Shown: positions 25,101 to 34,839 of the stretch, one piece after another
Layout of the letters: the number at the start of each line of letters is the position of its first letter
Position numbering within the stretch: the stretch's first letter is position 1
DNA from: Liolophura sinensis
Taxonomy: Eukaryota; Mollusca; Polyplacophora; Chitonida; Chitonidae
Reading direction: 5' to 3'
DNA length: 60,000 nucleotides
NCBI RefSeq assembly: GCF_032854445.1
Contig: NC_088300.1
Span: forward strand, 59,434,984-59,494,983
Notes under the pieces: model-generated
What the model was told of the DNA's origin: nothing
Database searches by the model: none
What the model saw: the letters and a program-made list of their open reading frames with translations, nothing else
Program-made: the position numbers and the translations under genes

Positions 25101-28100
25101 CTTGTGATTGATGCAATGAATGGGTTGCTGTTGTACTCTGTTTATATTCCTGTCTTTTCTCAAATATGCATATTTTCATGATATCCTGCTTGCCAGAATA
25201 TATGTACTTGGATAGCACGCCACTTTTCAAAGAACTTAATAAATCAATTTTCCATAACTTCCCTTTAAAATCATATCGCTTTGTGAAACAACATGTGCCA
25301 AAAACATTGTGAGTGCAAAGTTTCCAGAAAGTGACATTGGTTCTATATTTGTTATAAACCTGGGTGTTGTTTGTTTCAGGACATTGACATAGACTGTGTA
25401 GCTGTGATAAATGACACGGTCGGAGCCTTGATGTCCTGTGCTCACAGCGACAGAGATTGTAGAATTGGAATAATTTTAGGTATGAAGTTACTGTCTTCTT
25501 CCTGGTTTTAATACTGTACTACGAGATAAAATAAACAAACACTGATTTGTCAGGACCTGTGATAATATACTGTAAATCTTCAACCAATTCAATCACCCAA
25601 GCACTGTTTTAAGTGGAATTTTTGCATACAATTATTAAGACAGTGATGTTAAAAATGATTTGCTTGTGTCACTAGAAATGCCAGCTTTAAAAATCTGTGC
25701 AAATTATTTCTCTACACCTCATTGTTCTCTCAGAATGCTTCAAAATATTGGTTGTTAAGGCAGTTAAGACTTTTAAAGAGGAAGTTGTAACTTGGCGTTC
25801 AGCATGAAAGGGATAGTCCAACGACTGGTTGACCTGTATCAGTATAATGGCTCGGGTGGGGCGGCTTACTTACCTTTGGTAAGGCGTCTCAGTGAAGTAG
25901 CACTAGATAAAAGAGCAGTGGAAATCCATCCTGCAACAAGGAGGCACATTAACATTACATGCACTGTAAGGATGCCATCGTTGTCATATGACTGAAAAAT
26001 TGTTAAGTACGACGTTAAGCCAAAACACTCACTCACTCACTCACTCAGGTGTTAATCCTGGTCATGAGCTTAAATCATGTGACAGAATATCATATACCCC
26101 AATTCCTCAGCAAGTTCAACCAGCAGAGAATAATTTGAAATGAAAATTGAAGACATATTTGTTAACATTTTGGAAATTATGATACAAGTATGGGGACTGG
26201 GAGTCTTCAGAGAGATCATGAAATAACATGCCAAATCAACAGTTCTCTAATGTGTCAAAACATGTCCTTTGTAGCTGGTCAGATTTTTGGGGAATTAAGG
26301 GTTGCTGTTAAAAGTCTGTCAAGCTTCTTCGTCAAGTACATGTAGTACACCATCTGTGAATGAATACAAGCTTCTGTTTGTCTAGTTTGTCTAGGTTGTC
26401 TAGGTATCTCACTGTGTTTCTCCCCTATTTGACTTTCAGGTACAGGGTCTAATGCTTGTTATGTAGAGGATTTAAAACATGTAGAAATCTGGGATGAAGA
26501 CAAAAATGACCCTAGTCAGGTAATAATTTGTTTTCTCCTTAAGTTGTGCAAAACTCAGTTAATGGTTATGTTGTTGTTGGCATTAAAACTGGTATCAGGA
26601 ATTGACAAGGTATAAAATTAAGCTTTGATTAATTTATGTTCTTTATGTAGAAAAAGGTTCATTAGTGATGGCTTGGTACAATATATTATGTATATACATG
26701 TACATTATCTATGTAAATTGAAGAACATACTTACAGCTCCTCAGTACACAGTTGTTATTTCCATGACTGTGAGGCTGATAAATGTTTTTGGTTGACAATT
26801 TGAGATGGCATGCTCATTTTGAGTACTGGTATGTACTAAGCATTCTATTCTGTTCTATTTGTAACAGGTGATCATTAACATGGAGTGGGGAGCGTTTGGG
26901 GACGACGGCTGTTTGGATTTCTTGAGAACAGATTATGACAAAGACATGGACAGACATTCCCTAAATCCAGGCAAACAACTGTAAGTTTTATCTTCTATGC
27001 TTCAGTAATTTATATGAAAACAGATGGGAAGGTACATGGGATTTACGAAACTTAGAGTGCAGAAATTCTGCAAAAATAATTAGTTTTAATATGTACTTGA
27101 TTTTCCCGAAAGGCTTACAAGGAAAAAGTATTCTTTAGTTATGTATTGTTATCTTTTGAGCATCTTTGATCATAAGCACTGCTTAGCATTGTGAGCAATC
27201 TGTCACAAGGAGAAACTGCTTTGAAATACCAATATGTTAAAAGCAAAATAAACAAGAAAAAAAATATTTGAACACTGGCCCCTGTAATTTTGCAGGCATG
27301 AAAAAAGATAAGAGACAAATTTATAAGATATATTAATAATTGCCCAAGTGAAAGAGAATGAAAAAGAATGCATGTGCTTTTGTGTCCATTATTATGGCTC
27401 ATATGAACTCTGTCTTATCTGCAGGTTTGAAAAGATGATCTCTGGTATGTACATGGGAGAAATTGTACGTCTGGTTCTGGAGAAACTCAGGAAATCCAAA
27501 CTCATTTTCAACGGGAAAGGTTCAGAAGAAATGTCCACAAGGGGGCGCTTCTTCACAAAATATGTTTCAGAGATAGAAAGGTCAGTGTGGCATGGGTTAG
27601 AAACTTTCAGGAATTATGTGCACGTGTGATTTGTTGACCTGTACACTTAAAGGAGGCCTAGGAGTACATGTGTATTGTGTCTTGAATGATTCCAAGTTAT
27701 TCAAGATCTAGAAATTTGTAATTTACTACTCACCTTGCTCTATGAAATATGGCATAAAAGGATGGTAACTTCATGAAAAATTATGCAAATCAACATACCA
27801 GTATATACTGCAGTATGTGATTTCACAATTTCACCTGATTTTTCACCAAATACTGCAAGTTGACTGGTTGGTGAAGAATCCCATGAAATTGTGTGATTTA
27901 CACGCATTTTTTCCATTAAGGTGCACTTTCGGCTTTTCTCGGCTAGACTGACCATTTGACTCACATATTCTCCTTTACAGTCTATGCTCCAGTATTACAG
28001 ATCTCGCGAAATAATGCATGAAAAGCCAATAGTGCACCTACCTTAGCTCATTCTTTCACAGGGAAGTCCAGGCATAGTTTCCGTCGTAACATACGGTATT

Positions 28101-29396
28101 GTTTGGTGTTACAGTGATGTAGACGACGGGTTCAAAAACACAAAGCAGGTGTTTGAGGATCTGAACCTCCAGCAGTGGTCTATAGAAGACTGCAGGATAA
28201 CCCAGTATGTGTGCTCCTTGGTGTCTAGTCGGGCAGCCTTCCTCGCCTCTGCTGGTGAGTGCAACAACAACAACTACCTGTTATATTTGTGTCATTATGT
28301 AGACAACAGAATATAATCTCCTCTAATGTTTTCAGATATATACTTGATGTTTAATTTTATTGAAACAGTACAAGCCTTTCTTGTTTGATGGAGAAATTCT
28401 TTTTTTTACTGTGGTGGCGCTAAATTGTTGTATCTTGTGGTTGCCAAATTTGAGATGTATCTTCTTCTTTCCTTTATTTTACTCAAAACAGAAGAATGCG
28501 ATCATATACATTCACAAATAGGATAATAAATGATTCTCTATTTGACATGTCACATATGCTGACATTTGTAATTTGTATGAGGACAAAATGTGCTTTAGTA
28601 TTGACTTGTACATGTGTACATTGATGATTATGGTAAATGGACATGTATGCTCTAGGCACTCTCTACCCGTAAGCGAAAATTTCTTAAATTTGGCTTTAAA
28701 TAAAAATGAAATAAATAAACATATATGAAGTGATGAATTGATTGATTGATTGATTGTTTTCAGGAGTTGCCACATTACTCAACCGCATCAACAAACCAGA
28801 TGTGACCTGTGCTGTTGACGGTTCTCTCTATCGTTTTCATCCACACTTCCATGATCTGATGGTGGAGAAGATTGGCCAGTTGATAGATCCAGGCCTGAGG
28901 GTCAGTATAAACAGCTGGGACGTCACGTTAAGATAATCTTGTCTGATATGTAAGCTAAATGGTCTGTCTCAAGAGCCATGTTTTAGAACAGCAGGCTTAT
29001 AAATCTGATTCAAAGGATTGGCTGTCTAGCTTCTTACATGTGAAAGGTTTTCCAGTTATATTTTTGATATCCTAGGTTTTAACACCGTCCATTCATTTTA
29101 ATAACAAGTGGCCTGAGTACAAGACTCAGGCTTTGCTGTAGGATATTGTAGTTGTGAATTCGCACTCATTTATGTTCAGCTGTGTATGTATTTTGCTTTT
29201 GTTGACAGATGTTTTCACAAAACCAGCAGGTAAAGATTTTCCTTTTCATTTGCAGTTCAAACTGATGTTGTCTCACGACGGAAGTGGGAAAGGAGCAGCC
29301 ATTGTAGCTTCTGTAGCAAGTCGCGTGCAGACCAACAAGGCCAGTCCAGAACAGCAGTTAAATTTAGACCAAATACAGTTGGGTGACAACCAATGA
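6963..29396 (+). CDS. Hexokinase HK-A (11 exons, two alternative first exons, two frameshifts)
   Basis: This gene encodes a single-domain ATP-dependent hexokinase (glucose to glucose-6-phosphate, cytosolic first step of glycolysis). Exons: 1a 6963-7052 or 1b 14648-14752; then 19730-19891, 22554-22693, 24300-24514, 25380-25479, 26440-26519, 26868-26980, 27425-27580, 28115-28254, 28764-28900 and 29256-29396. All introns are GT-AG with consistent phases. The family motifs appear in order: [23 protein letters not shown], the catalytic-Asp segment [36 protein letters not shown] and [10 protein letters not shown]. One base is missing in exon 2 (near 19813) and one in exon 4 (near 24350). Without these losses the product would be 496 (1b) or 491 (1a) residues, typical of a 50-kDa invertebrate hexokinase. 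It could be an active gene with consensus errors or a young pseudogene. HK-B lies 5.4 kb downstream in the same orientation. Confidence 0.95.
7214..7390 (-). mobile_element. SINE family 1, 3' portion
   Basis: Minus-strand copy: a TTTA-rich run (complement of the tail), then 'gcaccatactcaagaatatt', 'ggccagcattatggtggga', 'catccgcaggttgctggc' and 'ggccggagaggaagccagca'. The tRNA-like head is missing, so it is 5' truncated. Confidence 0.85.
9836..10053. repeat. 18/21-bp tandem repeat, all units multiples of three
   Basis: About nine units of 18 or 21 bases with core 'catcatgtctgggttcatc' (variants 'accgtcatcatgtctgggtt'). Because every unit is a multiple of three and stop-free, ORFs of 127 codons on the plus strand and 86 and 78 codons on the minus strand stay open together, with peptide repeats such as IIMSGF, MNPDMM and RHDDEP. 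Three mutually exclusive frames being open argues for a repeat effect, not a protein. Confidence 0.9.
11253..11618. mobile_element. Foldback/MITE-like element with about 130-bp inverted arms
   Basis: The left arm (11253-11383) and right arm (11490-11618) are imperfect inverted repeats. The left arm reads 'tatgcataaaattgctttta', then 'tgaattgtaaggagggcttt' and 'atgaacc'; the reverse complement of the right arm reads 'tatgcataaatatactttca', then 'tgaattctaggatgggcttt' and 'atgaacc'. The loop is about 105 bases and has no ORF. Weaker similarity may extend each arm 30 bases further out. I could not define a target-site duplication. It is a non-autonomous element or an inverted duplication, in the HK-A intron. 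Confidence 0.75.
11492..11505. promoter_or_regulatory. CRE palindrome inside the foldback arm
   Basis: The perfect 14-base palindrome ctctgacgtcagag contains the full CREB/ATF site TGACGTCA. It sits in the right arm of the foldback element; the left arm has the diverged counterpart 'ctctgatgtcacg'. Function is not shown by sequence alone. Confidence 0.3.
11620..14042. other. Intronic or intergenic sequence, no feature recognised
   Basis: AT-rich DNA with short ORFs (up to 105 codons) that lack recognisable domains or splice context. TACATGTA words are frequent. Confidence 0.55.
14043..14056 (+). promoter_or_regulatory. RFX-type X-box upstream of HK-A exon 1b
   Basis: GTCTCCATAGCAAC matches all constrained positions of the RFX X-box pattern GTYNCCATRGNAAC. 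It lies 592 bases upstream of the exon 1b ATG. A GC-box-like segment (ggggtgggcg) follows at about 14107-14116. RFX factors activate ciliary and flagellar genes in animals (established). That they act on this promoter is an inference. Confidence 0.45.
14648..14752 (+). CDS. HK-A alternative first exon 1b
   Basis: The exon encodes 35 residues starting [19 protein letters not shown] and ending NNAVKE, with a strong donor (gtaagt) in phase 0 that joins in frame to exon 2 (...AVKE/IENIL). The ATG has a near-ideal context (aacaccatgg). Gly2 followed by Cys4 and small residues fits the general N-myristoylation pattern, with a possible palmitoylated Cys and a following basic cluster (K11, K13, R14, H15, K16, K18, H19), a common membrane-anchoring arrangement. 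No stretch is hydrophobic enough for a transmembrane helix. Membrane targeting is an inference; myristoylation prefers Ser, Thr or Cys at position 6, where this exon has Ala. Confidence 0.65.
16136..16161. repeat. Poly(A) tract
   Basis: An uninterrupted run of about 26 A following 'ttatgtacat'. No SINE body is recognisable immediately upstream, so it may be a simple homopolymer or the tail of an unrecognised retroelement. Confidence 0.8.
16869..16895. repeat. Poly(C)14-poly(A)13 junction
   Basis: Fourteen C followed directly by thirteen A. Such joined homopolymers are difficult to sequence accurately, so the lengths should be treated as approximate. Confidence 0.85.
19730..19891 (+). CDS. 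HK-A exon 2 (with a one-base deletion)
   Basis: Phase-0 acceptor ('gttgaacag'). It encodes [18 protein letters not shown]... through QNMVK, then the frame shifts; the next frame gives the expected GLGKDTNP and [16 protein letters not shown]. The exon is 162 bases against 163 in HK-B, with gapless protein alignment once one G is allowed near 19813-19814 (aagga where aaggga is expected). Donor is g/gtgcgc. Confidence 0.9.
20241..20383 (+). mobile_element. SINE family 1, body and tail remnant
   Basis: Recognisable blocks are 'actggcttcctctccg', 'ggaaaggtctgccagcaacc', 'tgcggatggttgtg', 'gtgcccggtttctgccc' and 'ccaccataatgccaaccgcc', ending 'catcaatcaaataa'. The head is missing and the tail is partly deleted. 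Lies in HK-A intron 2. Confidence 0.8.
20506..20539. repeat. Perfect 34-bp palindrome
   Basis: Two 17-base arms with no spacer (left arm atactataaatacagta and its exact complement). It lies in HK-A intron 2 and can extrude as a cruciform or form an RNA hairpin. Confidence 0.9.
21609..21750 (+). mobile_element. SINE family 1, old degraded copy
   Basis: Weakly conserved order of SINE blocks: 'tggggagatctgccag', 'tctcaccataatgatggctg', 'gtaaaatattcttcaataag', then 'ctttaaacactaataaatag'. Heavily substituted, so one of the oldest copies here. Confidence 0.55.
22554..22693 (+). CDS. HK-A exon 3
   Basis: 140 bases, same length as HK-B exon 3. Contains [20 protein letters not shown], the first phosphate-binding motif of the hexokinase/actin fold, and ends in HIMLGTGKM before the donor gtaagt. 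Acceptor is 'tgtcttacag'. Confidence 0.95.
22655..22908 (+). repeat. Decayed tandem copies of the exon 3 end and its splice donor
   Basis: The last roughly 35 bases of exon 3 plus donor ('cattatgttaggcactggta' then 'aaatggtaag') recur in the intron at about 22711-22754 (near-identical, 'tggtaaaatggtaag'), 22807-22845 ('tgaaatggtgagtg'), 22846-22877 ('cactggtaaaatggttag') and 22878-22908 ('cactggtaaaatgatatt'). Two of the copies keep a usable-looking GT donor. HK-B shows nothing similar after its exon 3. Confidence 0.75.
24300..24514 (+). CDS. HK-A exon 4 (with a one-base deletion)
   Basis: Encodes [17 protein letters not shown], then an immediate TAA from a missing T near 24350 (aattaacc where aatttaacc is expected). 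Beyond it the next frame resumes with [28 protein letters not shown] and [10 protein letters not shown]. The 215 bases fit 72 codons minus one base; HK-B has 71 codons, one fewer in the KEHNLTDKKL loop. Donor is gtcagg. Confidence 0.9.
24622..24893 (+). mobile_element. SINE family 1, young full-length copy
   Basis: 272 bases: head 'gggcctccgtggctcagtcg' with an A-box match TGGCTCAGTCGG (24632-24643) and B-box match GAGTTCAAGTCC (24700-24711), body as in the other copies, the tail 'tgagtacggcgtaaaacacc' and a pure poly(A). It is flanked by a perfect 14-base duplication ttctgtatgaagtg (24608-24621 and 24894-24907). The intact promoter, duplication and tail make it the youngest copy. It lies about 110 bases after the exon 4 donor. 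Confidence 0.95.
25380..25479 (+). CDS. HK-A exon 5 (catalytic Asp)
   Basis: 100 bases. Encodes [18 protein letters not shown] followed by [14 protein letters not shown]. The Asp of NDTVG is the catalytic base of the family and the Asn and Asp contact glucose. Acceptor 'ttgtttcag', donor g/gtatga. Confidence 0.95.
25762..26048 (+). mobile_element. SINE-like element family 2, 5'-truncated
   Basis: Shares with 41251-41568 the blocks 'gaagttgtaact', 'cttggcgttcagcatgaaag', 'tataatggct', 'ggtaaggcgtctcagtgaag', 'agcactagataaaagagc', 'gtggaaatcc' and 'catatgactgaaaaattg', ending 'ttaagtacgacgttaa' and a (CACT)n run. The 3' end resembles that of family 1 (gtacggcgtaaaac), so the two may share a LINE-derived tail. 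Lies in HK-A intron 5. Confidence 0.8.
26440..26519 (+). CDS. HK-A exon 6
   Basis: 80 bases. Encodes [18 protein letters not shown] and then DEDKNDPSQ. The Asn of GTGSNACY lines up with a glucose-contacting Asn (Asn231 of human glucokinase). Acceptor 'gactttcag', donor gtaata. Confidence 0.95.
26868..26980 (+). CDS. HK-A exon 7
   Basis: 113 bases. Encodes [18 protein letters not shown] and ends at NPGKQL (split codon ct/g). The Glu of [11 protein letters not shown] aligns with glucose-binding Glu256 of glucokinase. Confidence 0.95.
27425..27580 (+). CDS. HK-A exon 8
   Basis: 156 bases. Begins with [18 protein letters not shown], whose first Glu aligns with Glu290 of glucokinase, and ends TKYVSEIE. 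One codon shorter than in HK-B. Donor is gtcagt. Confidence 0.95.
28115..28254 (+). CDS. HK-A exon 9
   Basis: 140 bases. Encodes [18 protein letters not shown] through [14 protein letters not shown], a helical part of the large domain. Acceptor 'gtgttacag', donor g/gtgagt. Confidence 0.95.
28735..28757. repeat. (ATTG)n microsatellite at the exon 10 acceptor
   Basis: Repeated ATTG units end just before 'ttttcag' of the exon 10 acceptor, so the microsatellite occupies the branch-point region and most of the polypyrimidine-tract region. Length changes here could affect splicing (inference). Confidence 0.7.
28764..28900 (+). CDS. HK-A exon 10
   Basis: 137 bases. Encodes [20 protein letters not shown] and then [23 protein letters not shown] is the second phosphate-binding segment. 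Donor is gtcagt. Confidence 0.95.
29256..29396 (+). CDS. HK-A exon 11 (terminal)
   Basis: Encodes [20 protein letters not shown] (nucleotide-binding DGSGKGAA) and a C-terminus ending [10 protein letters not shown], then TGA. Acceptor 'catttgcag'. The C-terminal tail is 8 residues longer than in HK-B. Confidence 0.95.
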   Translation, partial: FKLMLSHDGSGKGAAIVASVASRVQTNKASPEQQLNLDQIQLGDNQ

Positions 29397-32300
29397 TAGC
29401 AATTGTGGTGTTATTGCCAAGATATTACGCAGGAGGCTGACCAGAAGTTACCTCCCCTTGTTGTACCCTGCTCGCGCCCTGATAGGTGGCTACTCTTGTG
29501 TTCACTGGTATACACACACCCTTTCTTATGCAAATGGGACTGCAGACCAGCCGTGACGGATTCCTGGAGCTGACCAGCAAAGGAATATATCAAGAATCTC
29601 CAGCAAACTCCAAGCGTACTGCCGTCATAGAACATTCTCTCTATAGTGCTTTTTTTTTTTTTGTTCTGTACAACTGGCATAAAACAACTGAAGTCTTTGT
29701 GTAAATTATATTTTGTAACAGATTGCTTGCTCCTGTGTTTTCATATTTTGAGGTGCATATGAGCGTGTAGATTTTGATCAATTGTTTTGTTTAAGGTGTG
29801 AATTTCTTGTGGTATGTTTGGTTCCTGTCATTTTTTGTTCCTTTTTTTAGTTTTGGTGGGTTGAGAGCCTGTAAAGGTATTAGCTACTAAATGCAGTGTA
29901 CAAAAGTCATCATTCCTATGAGCATTATCTCATCAATCATTCATCATGTCATCTGACCAGAGATGTCATTATAACAGGGTTGTCACAATGGTTTATATAC
30001 AAAAACTCCTACACAGTTTGTAAATCCACTTTCCTAACAGGAAAGCAGTAGGACAACATGAAAACAGCCACAATTGCACTTGTATGTGTATTGTAGACTG
30101 TGCTTGTTACTATACTTACTCGTGATCTAGACAATTTAATTACAGATATATCTCTTATTGCGGAAAGGAAAACAAAACAAAATTTACTCAAAGATTTGTG
30201 ATTCTTAGAATTATACACAGGCAATTTTTAAGATAAATTTTGTTCAGAAAGTTTTGTCTGTAAATGACCTAGCTAAACTAGCATTAGGTACACTTTTAAG
30301 AAAGTGACTTTTTCAAAGGTTCTTTCACTAGAAATCATTGATGTTTTTCTACTGAGCAATAAGGAGTGGCCTTTCTTCTGGGAAATCATGTGTTGTGACT
30401 GTATTAGAGGGTACAAACAAGATTAGCTAATTTCATTGACTCATATTAACATGATTTTCCATCATTCTGAATTTTGCAGTTCACATCTACCTGGTTAATA
30501 TGTATATTTTAAAATTGGGACAGGAGGAAAATATTATGACGCTATTCCGGTGAAGTTTTGCTTCAGGCACTTAAAACAGCATCTTCTGGATTTTGAACAA
30601 ACTAGAGGATTGATTACACTGTATCCATTCATGATCCTGTGGAGGAACTGTGTCTTGTTCTCACATATGCGCTTCACTTGTGACTTTCAACCAGACTGTT
30701 TGTAAATAATGTAGAGTATAAATATGGCTGTAAGAAGATGGTTTCTCATGAACCTTGTTATGCTTGCGTATGTGATATTCTTCTGTTATATTTAGGTTTA
30801 GTCATTCGTCAGTTATTTATGAATTGTACAGACGATGGACTGTGTGTCTGTGGGTGAAATTTTGTCTCCCTCAAAGTCCATGTCCCCTCCACCAACCTTT
30901 AGACTGCATAAGAATTTTTATCTAAGTGTTTTATCATAGAGAAATGTGACCTTCCAATGTGGTACATAACTTAAATGTTTGGTAAGTAAGTTAAGCATTA
31001 TGTTTTAAATGGTTTCCATTATGGAGCTTAAAATTTAATTTTCATGAGCAACTAAAATGGATTCCTGAATATTAAATAGAGGCTGTAAGGAACTGATCAG
31101 CAAGATTATATCAAACAGATAATGGGAGAGCATTTCATTAACTTACTACATGTAGTTTTTATGTCTGTTACTACCAGAGAGGTCATAACATACTTCCTAC
31201 AATAGCCCATCAAAGGTTTTCATGTTTTACCAGATTAATCAGCATTTAGCCATTAGAAGTTATGAAAGGCTTTTGTCTGTTTTGTAGTCAATCTCATACA
31301 TACAGAACATGAAAATTAAAACAAAATTTACACGTTGAAATTGTAAGTTTTGCTTTCCACACCTAGAATTTGTTGACAGTGTTTTAGTTTGGGGAAAAGA
31401 ATAACCTGGAGAGTTTGGTTTATTTCTGTACAATGGTAATATATCATGTAGCCACAACTCCACACTTTTTTTTTTGTAATCATAAGTTAAAATGAGGGAT
31501 TATAGTATACAAGACCTAACTTATTGTATTGCATAAGAGTGTATTATCAATTTGAGGAAATCAATATTTCTAAGTATTTATTTGTACAATGCAATATATT
31601 TCACCTTGAGGAATTTCCCTCCACTCCATATTTCCCAAATACAGGGTCATCACTGTCACAGAGAATCTCAGAACAGTTGTGTGTACAATGTACTTGTTTA
31701 GTGTTTTGGTCATAAGTGATCTCACATAATCTCTTACTGAGTCTTGTCCAATGGAAGTGTTGTGTTGAGAGGGTAAGTTACATGGATGCTTTGCTTAACT
31801 ACTTCAAGACAATATTTAATACTTACTGGAGAAGTATCTTGTGAAGGAATGAAAAAGCATTGAAGAATATAGAGGCAGAAAGACATGGCTGAAATGATTT
31901 AATTTCTGGGTATGAAGAGTTGATGCTGTAAATGAAGGCACAGATGAAAATCATGCCCAGATTGCCAGTTTTAGCAGAAGTTATTAGAGACACATTTTTA
32001 TGTTTTTAATTATGAATCTATACAAGGAGAACTATGTTGGTGTGGGAGTGCATCAGTTAAATATTATCTGTTATGGGTGTATTACTTGTGGTGTTTTATT
32101 CGCCTGGGTGATGCGTGTCCCACAAAGCAACGGTTATCACCTGACCAGGTGTCTTGAGGACTACTGACTTGGATGTGTCATCAGTGTACAGGTGATGTCA
32201 ACAGCTGTCTATAGCCATCACCTGGCCAGGTGTCCAAATTGAGATCTCTGCTCTTGCCACAAGCGCTGTCCATGTATGCCTTTGTTGCATGTGATGTATT

Positions 32301-32400
32301 ATAGCCTGTATAAACCAGAAAATTTTTAGATGGAACTGGATTTGTTTTATCAATGCTTTGTAAATAAGTGGTATTCACATCAAATAAATATTATAAATAT
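29397..32400 (+). other. Probable HK-A 3' UTR and flank
   Basis: No further exon is seen. The first canonical AATAAA I find after the stop is at 32383; an ATTAAA variant lies at 31071. The 3' UTR is thus either about 3 kb or ends at a variant signal. Confidence 0.5.
32383..32388 (+). terminator. Candidate HK-A polyadenylation signal
   Basis: AATAAA in 'cacatcaaataaatattat', followed by T- and GT-containing sequence. It is the first canonical hexamer after the HK-A stop, about 3.0 kb downstream. Confidence 0.45.
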
Positions 32401-33849
32401 TATGTGACTAGAGTTCATTATGTGATTCATTCCTCTTCCATATTTCTTGCACAGTATGCGAAAATAAGTTCTACCAAAGGAAGATTGACAGCTAACTTAT
32501 CATTTCATTTAAACACTATCATTTCAAATACAGTGTAGGCTGCGGGCAGTAACTCTATTAGGAAAAGCAGCCAGGTGAAACATTGGTTCAAAGTTGTCTC
32601 CCTTGGGATGAAGCCATGAAAAGTCGAAGCAGCAGACGTATGTCTATCCAGGTGAAAGAAATAAAGATAGATGCCTCCACTGAGTACTGGGATATATAAT
32701 TCAAATGGCCCGTCATAGCCTGTTAGTGAGGATTTTACTACCATACCTTATATAGCCTATTTGCTAATCACTTCACAGGCCATCTTAGTGAACCATTGAT
32801 ATGACATAATCGATAAGACACTTGAATATGGTATCAAAGAGATATAGAAAATATTTCTGATGGTGGCACAGTATCGTCGTGTATATGGTAGAAAGGTGCA
32901 AAGAAATGCCGTGTTCTAACCTTATGTGCTTTCAATTATCAATATTTAAGCCTGCACTATATGCAAATCTGTTGGTATATGAACGCAGCTCATGTTCCAA
33001 AAAGAGAGAACAATATAACCCATCACGGACGCACTCCAGACTAAAATATCACAAAACACGCATGGTAGCCTACTTTTGACCTTACATTGTTACATTGGAC
33101 ACTTATGATATTAACATTAGAAATATATAATGAATTATTTTCACTCAGAAATCTTCCACAATGGTACAGACTATCAGGACGCCAGTTGCATGGCATTATT
33201 GCGTACAAAAATTGAAAGCGTTGCCTTTCTGCTTTAGTATAGAGGACTGTATGTAGATCTATCATATTCATCCCGGTATACAGGAACATGTACATATATA
33301 GGATATAATGTATAATTGGACAGGAAATATGTGTATATACTTGCTTATATATTTGCTTGATTTGAGTTTTTATGCTGCCTATAGGCCTATACCCATAAAT
33401 ATTTTACTTATAAAATATGACGGCTGATGTAAGGATAATAACTGTGAAGGACACCGAACAGACCTAACACAGGAAACCGTTGCACCTCGGCATGTATACA
33501 TGTCGGTATACGTTGGCTGAAATATTCGCATTTCAGCTTTGAAGTGGTACGTGTAAGTATGACCTATGAAATATGACAACACTCGGATTTCGATCCCGCA
33601 GTAAGTATCCTTGGCGAAACATATATAGGCCTAGGGCCAAATGTGGCAGTGATTGGCGTTCAGACAGTGTACATACCCAGGTAGTTACTACATATATTGG
33701 ATAAGAAGAGATCTGTATGGAGAAACATTATCTAGGCCTACAGAGTTCGTTTGACAGATTTCGACTAACACCGCACATATAAAATAATTTACTCGCAGAT
33801 TCATTATATACACGGTTCACGTTGCAGGCATGTAGGATCGGTCTTGATA
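32401..33849. other. Intergenic between HK-A and HK-B
   Basis: No gene or repeat recognised. The last frequent TACATGTA-type words occur by about 33.3 kb, and TAGGCCTA-type words become frequent from about 33.39 kb. Confidence 0.55.
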
Positions 33850-33854
33850 GAACG

Positions 33855-33972
33855 TACACGAGCTTGGATATATCAGTTGCATGAAGAGATGGACAGTCCA
33901 GAGTTCGAATCCCTATAACAATTCATTAAGTTCCCCCATGTGCCAAATGTATAACAAAAAAAAAAAAAAAGA
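33855..33972 (+). mobile_element. Short tRNA-derived SINE or tRNA retropseudogene (family 3)
   Basis: A B-box match 'gagttcgaatccc' at about 33900-33912 lies downstream of an A-box-like 'tggatatatcagttgc', and the segment ends in a run of about 16 A (33957-33972). The tRNA-like part does not fold into a convincing intact cloverleaf by eye. No target-site duplication was identified. Confidence 0.5.
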
Positions 33973-34800
33973 AGCGAACACGGATGCATGATCGAGATTT
34001 ATTCTCAGTACACGCGAAGCCACACAACCAAAATGATATAATTTTCTACCACATTTTATCTGACGGAATTAACTTTTTTATTCATTTTTTTTTTTCTGTT
34101 TGAAATATCACCTAGACGTTTGATAAACAGATAAACTTTAGAGTTTAGACATAACGGTTCATATATGATAAATATAATAAAAATAGCAGTTAAGTTGTCG
34201 GATCGAGATAATGCCTCTGCCAAAGGTTTCAGTAGGGTACAAAACTCGCATCTTTTATTGGCGAATTTTATGTGTAATCCTGTTATCACATCGTTGTTCT
34301 TTCATGGCTCAGTGTACCCTGACTCACTAACTTCTTTTTTCATCTTATTCACTCAGACTGAAGTCTCCATGCGGTACTTTTTCATCCATCTTGAGGACAT
34401 TGACATATTATATAAATGTTTTCTGGACACAATTAACGAGTCTTGAGTTTTGCTCATGAATCAATAAGGTTCCACAAAGGTTTTCCGTAAACAGTCCGAA
34501 TGAGGGTACCTCAGAACAAATAAGTTGTTTCCGCTCGATGGTTGGATCGAAACAACTTGGCACAGTGTCACCAACTGAGGCGTATTTCATATTCATGATG
34601 CTGCTTTGCTATGGATTGAGGTCAGTGGGCTGAACTAAGTTAGCGCTTTGTTGAACTGGCCTGATACGTACAGCAGATCAGTGCAGATACACCGAGTAAC
34701 GAAGCTGCAATATAGCTTTCTCTACTAGCTAACAAACCAGCTTGTTTTCAAGATTTACGGATACTAACGCCTTTTGCCGGACAACCAGTATTGAACAGAG

Positions 34801-34839
34801 ATGCCCAGCACGCCGGAGCAACTCAGCAAATATGAAAAG
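34801..34839 (+). CDS. HK-B exon 1
   Basis: Encodes [13 protein letters not shown], 13 residues, with donor gtgagt in phase 0, matching the phase-0 acceptor of exon 2 (...KYEK/IEALV). The position of the join matches that in HK-A. It is the only first exon I could identify for this gene. Confidence 0.8.

Noticed and set aside
25792-25995. 67-codon ORF in HK-A intron 5
   Set aside because: Lies entirely inside the family 2 SINE-like element.
33855-33930. Functional tRNA gene
   Set aside because: There is a good B-box, but no convincing cloverleaf and it leads into a poly(A), so a SINE or retropseudogene is more likely.
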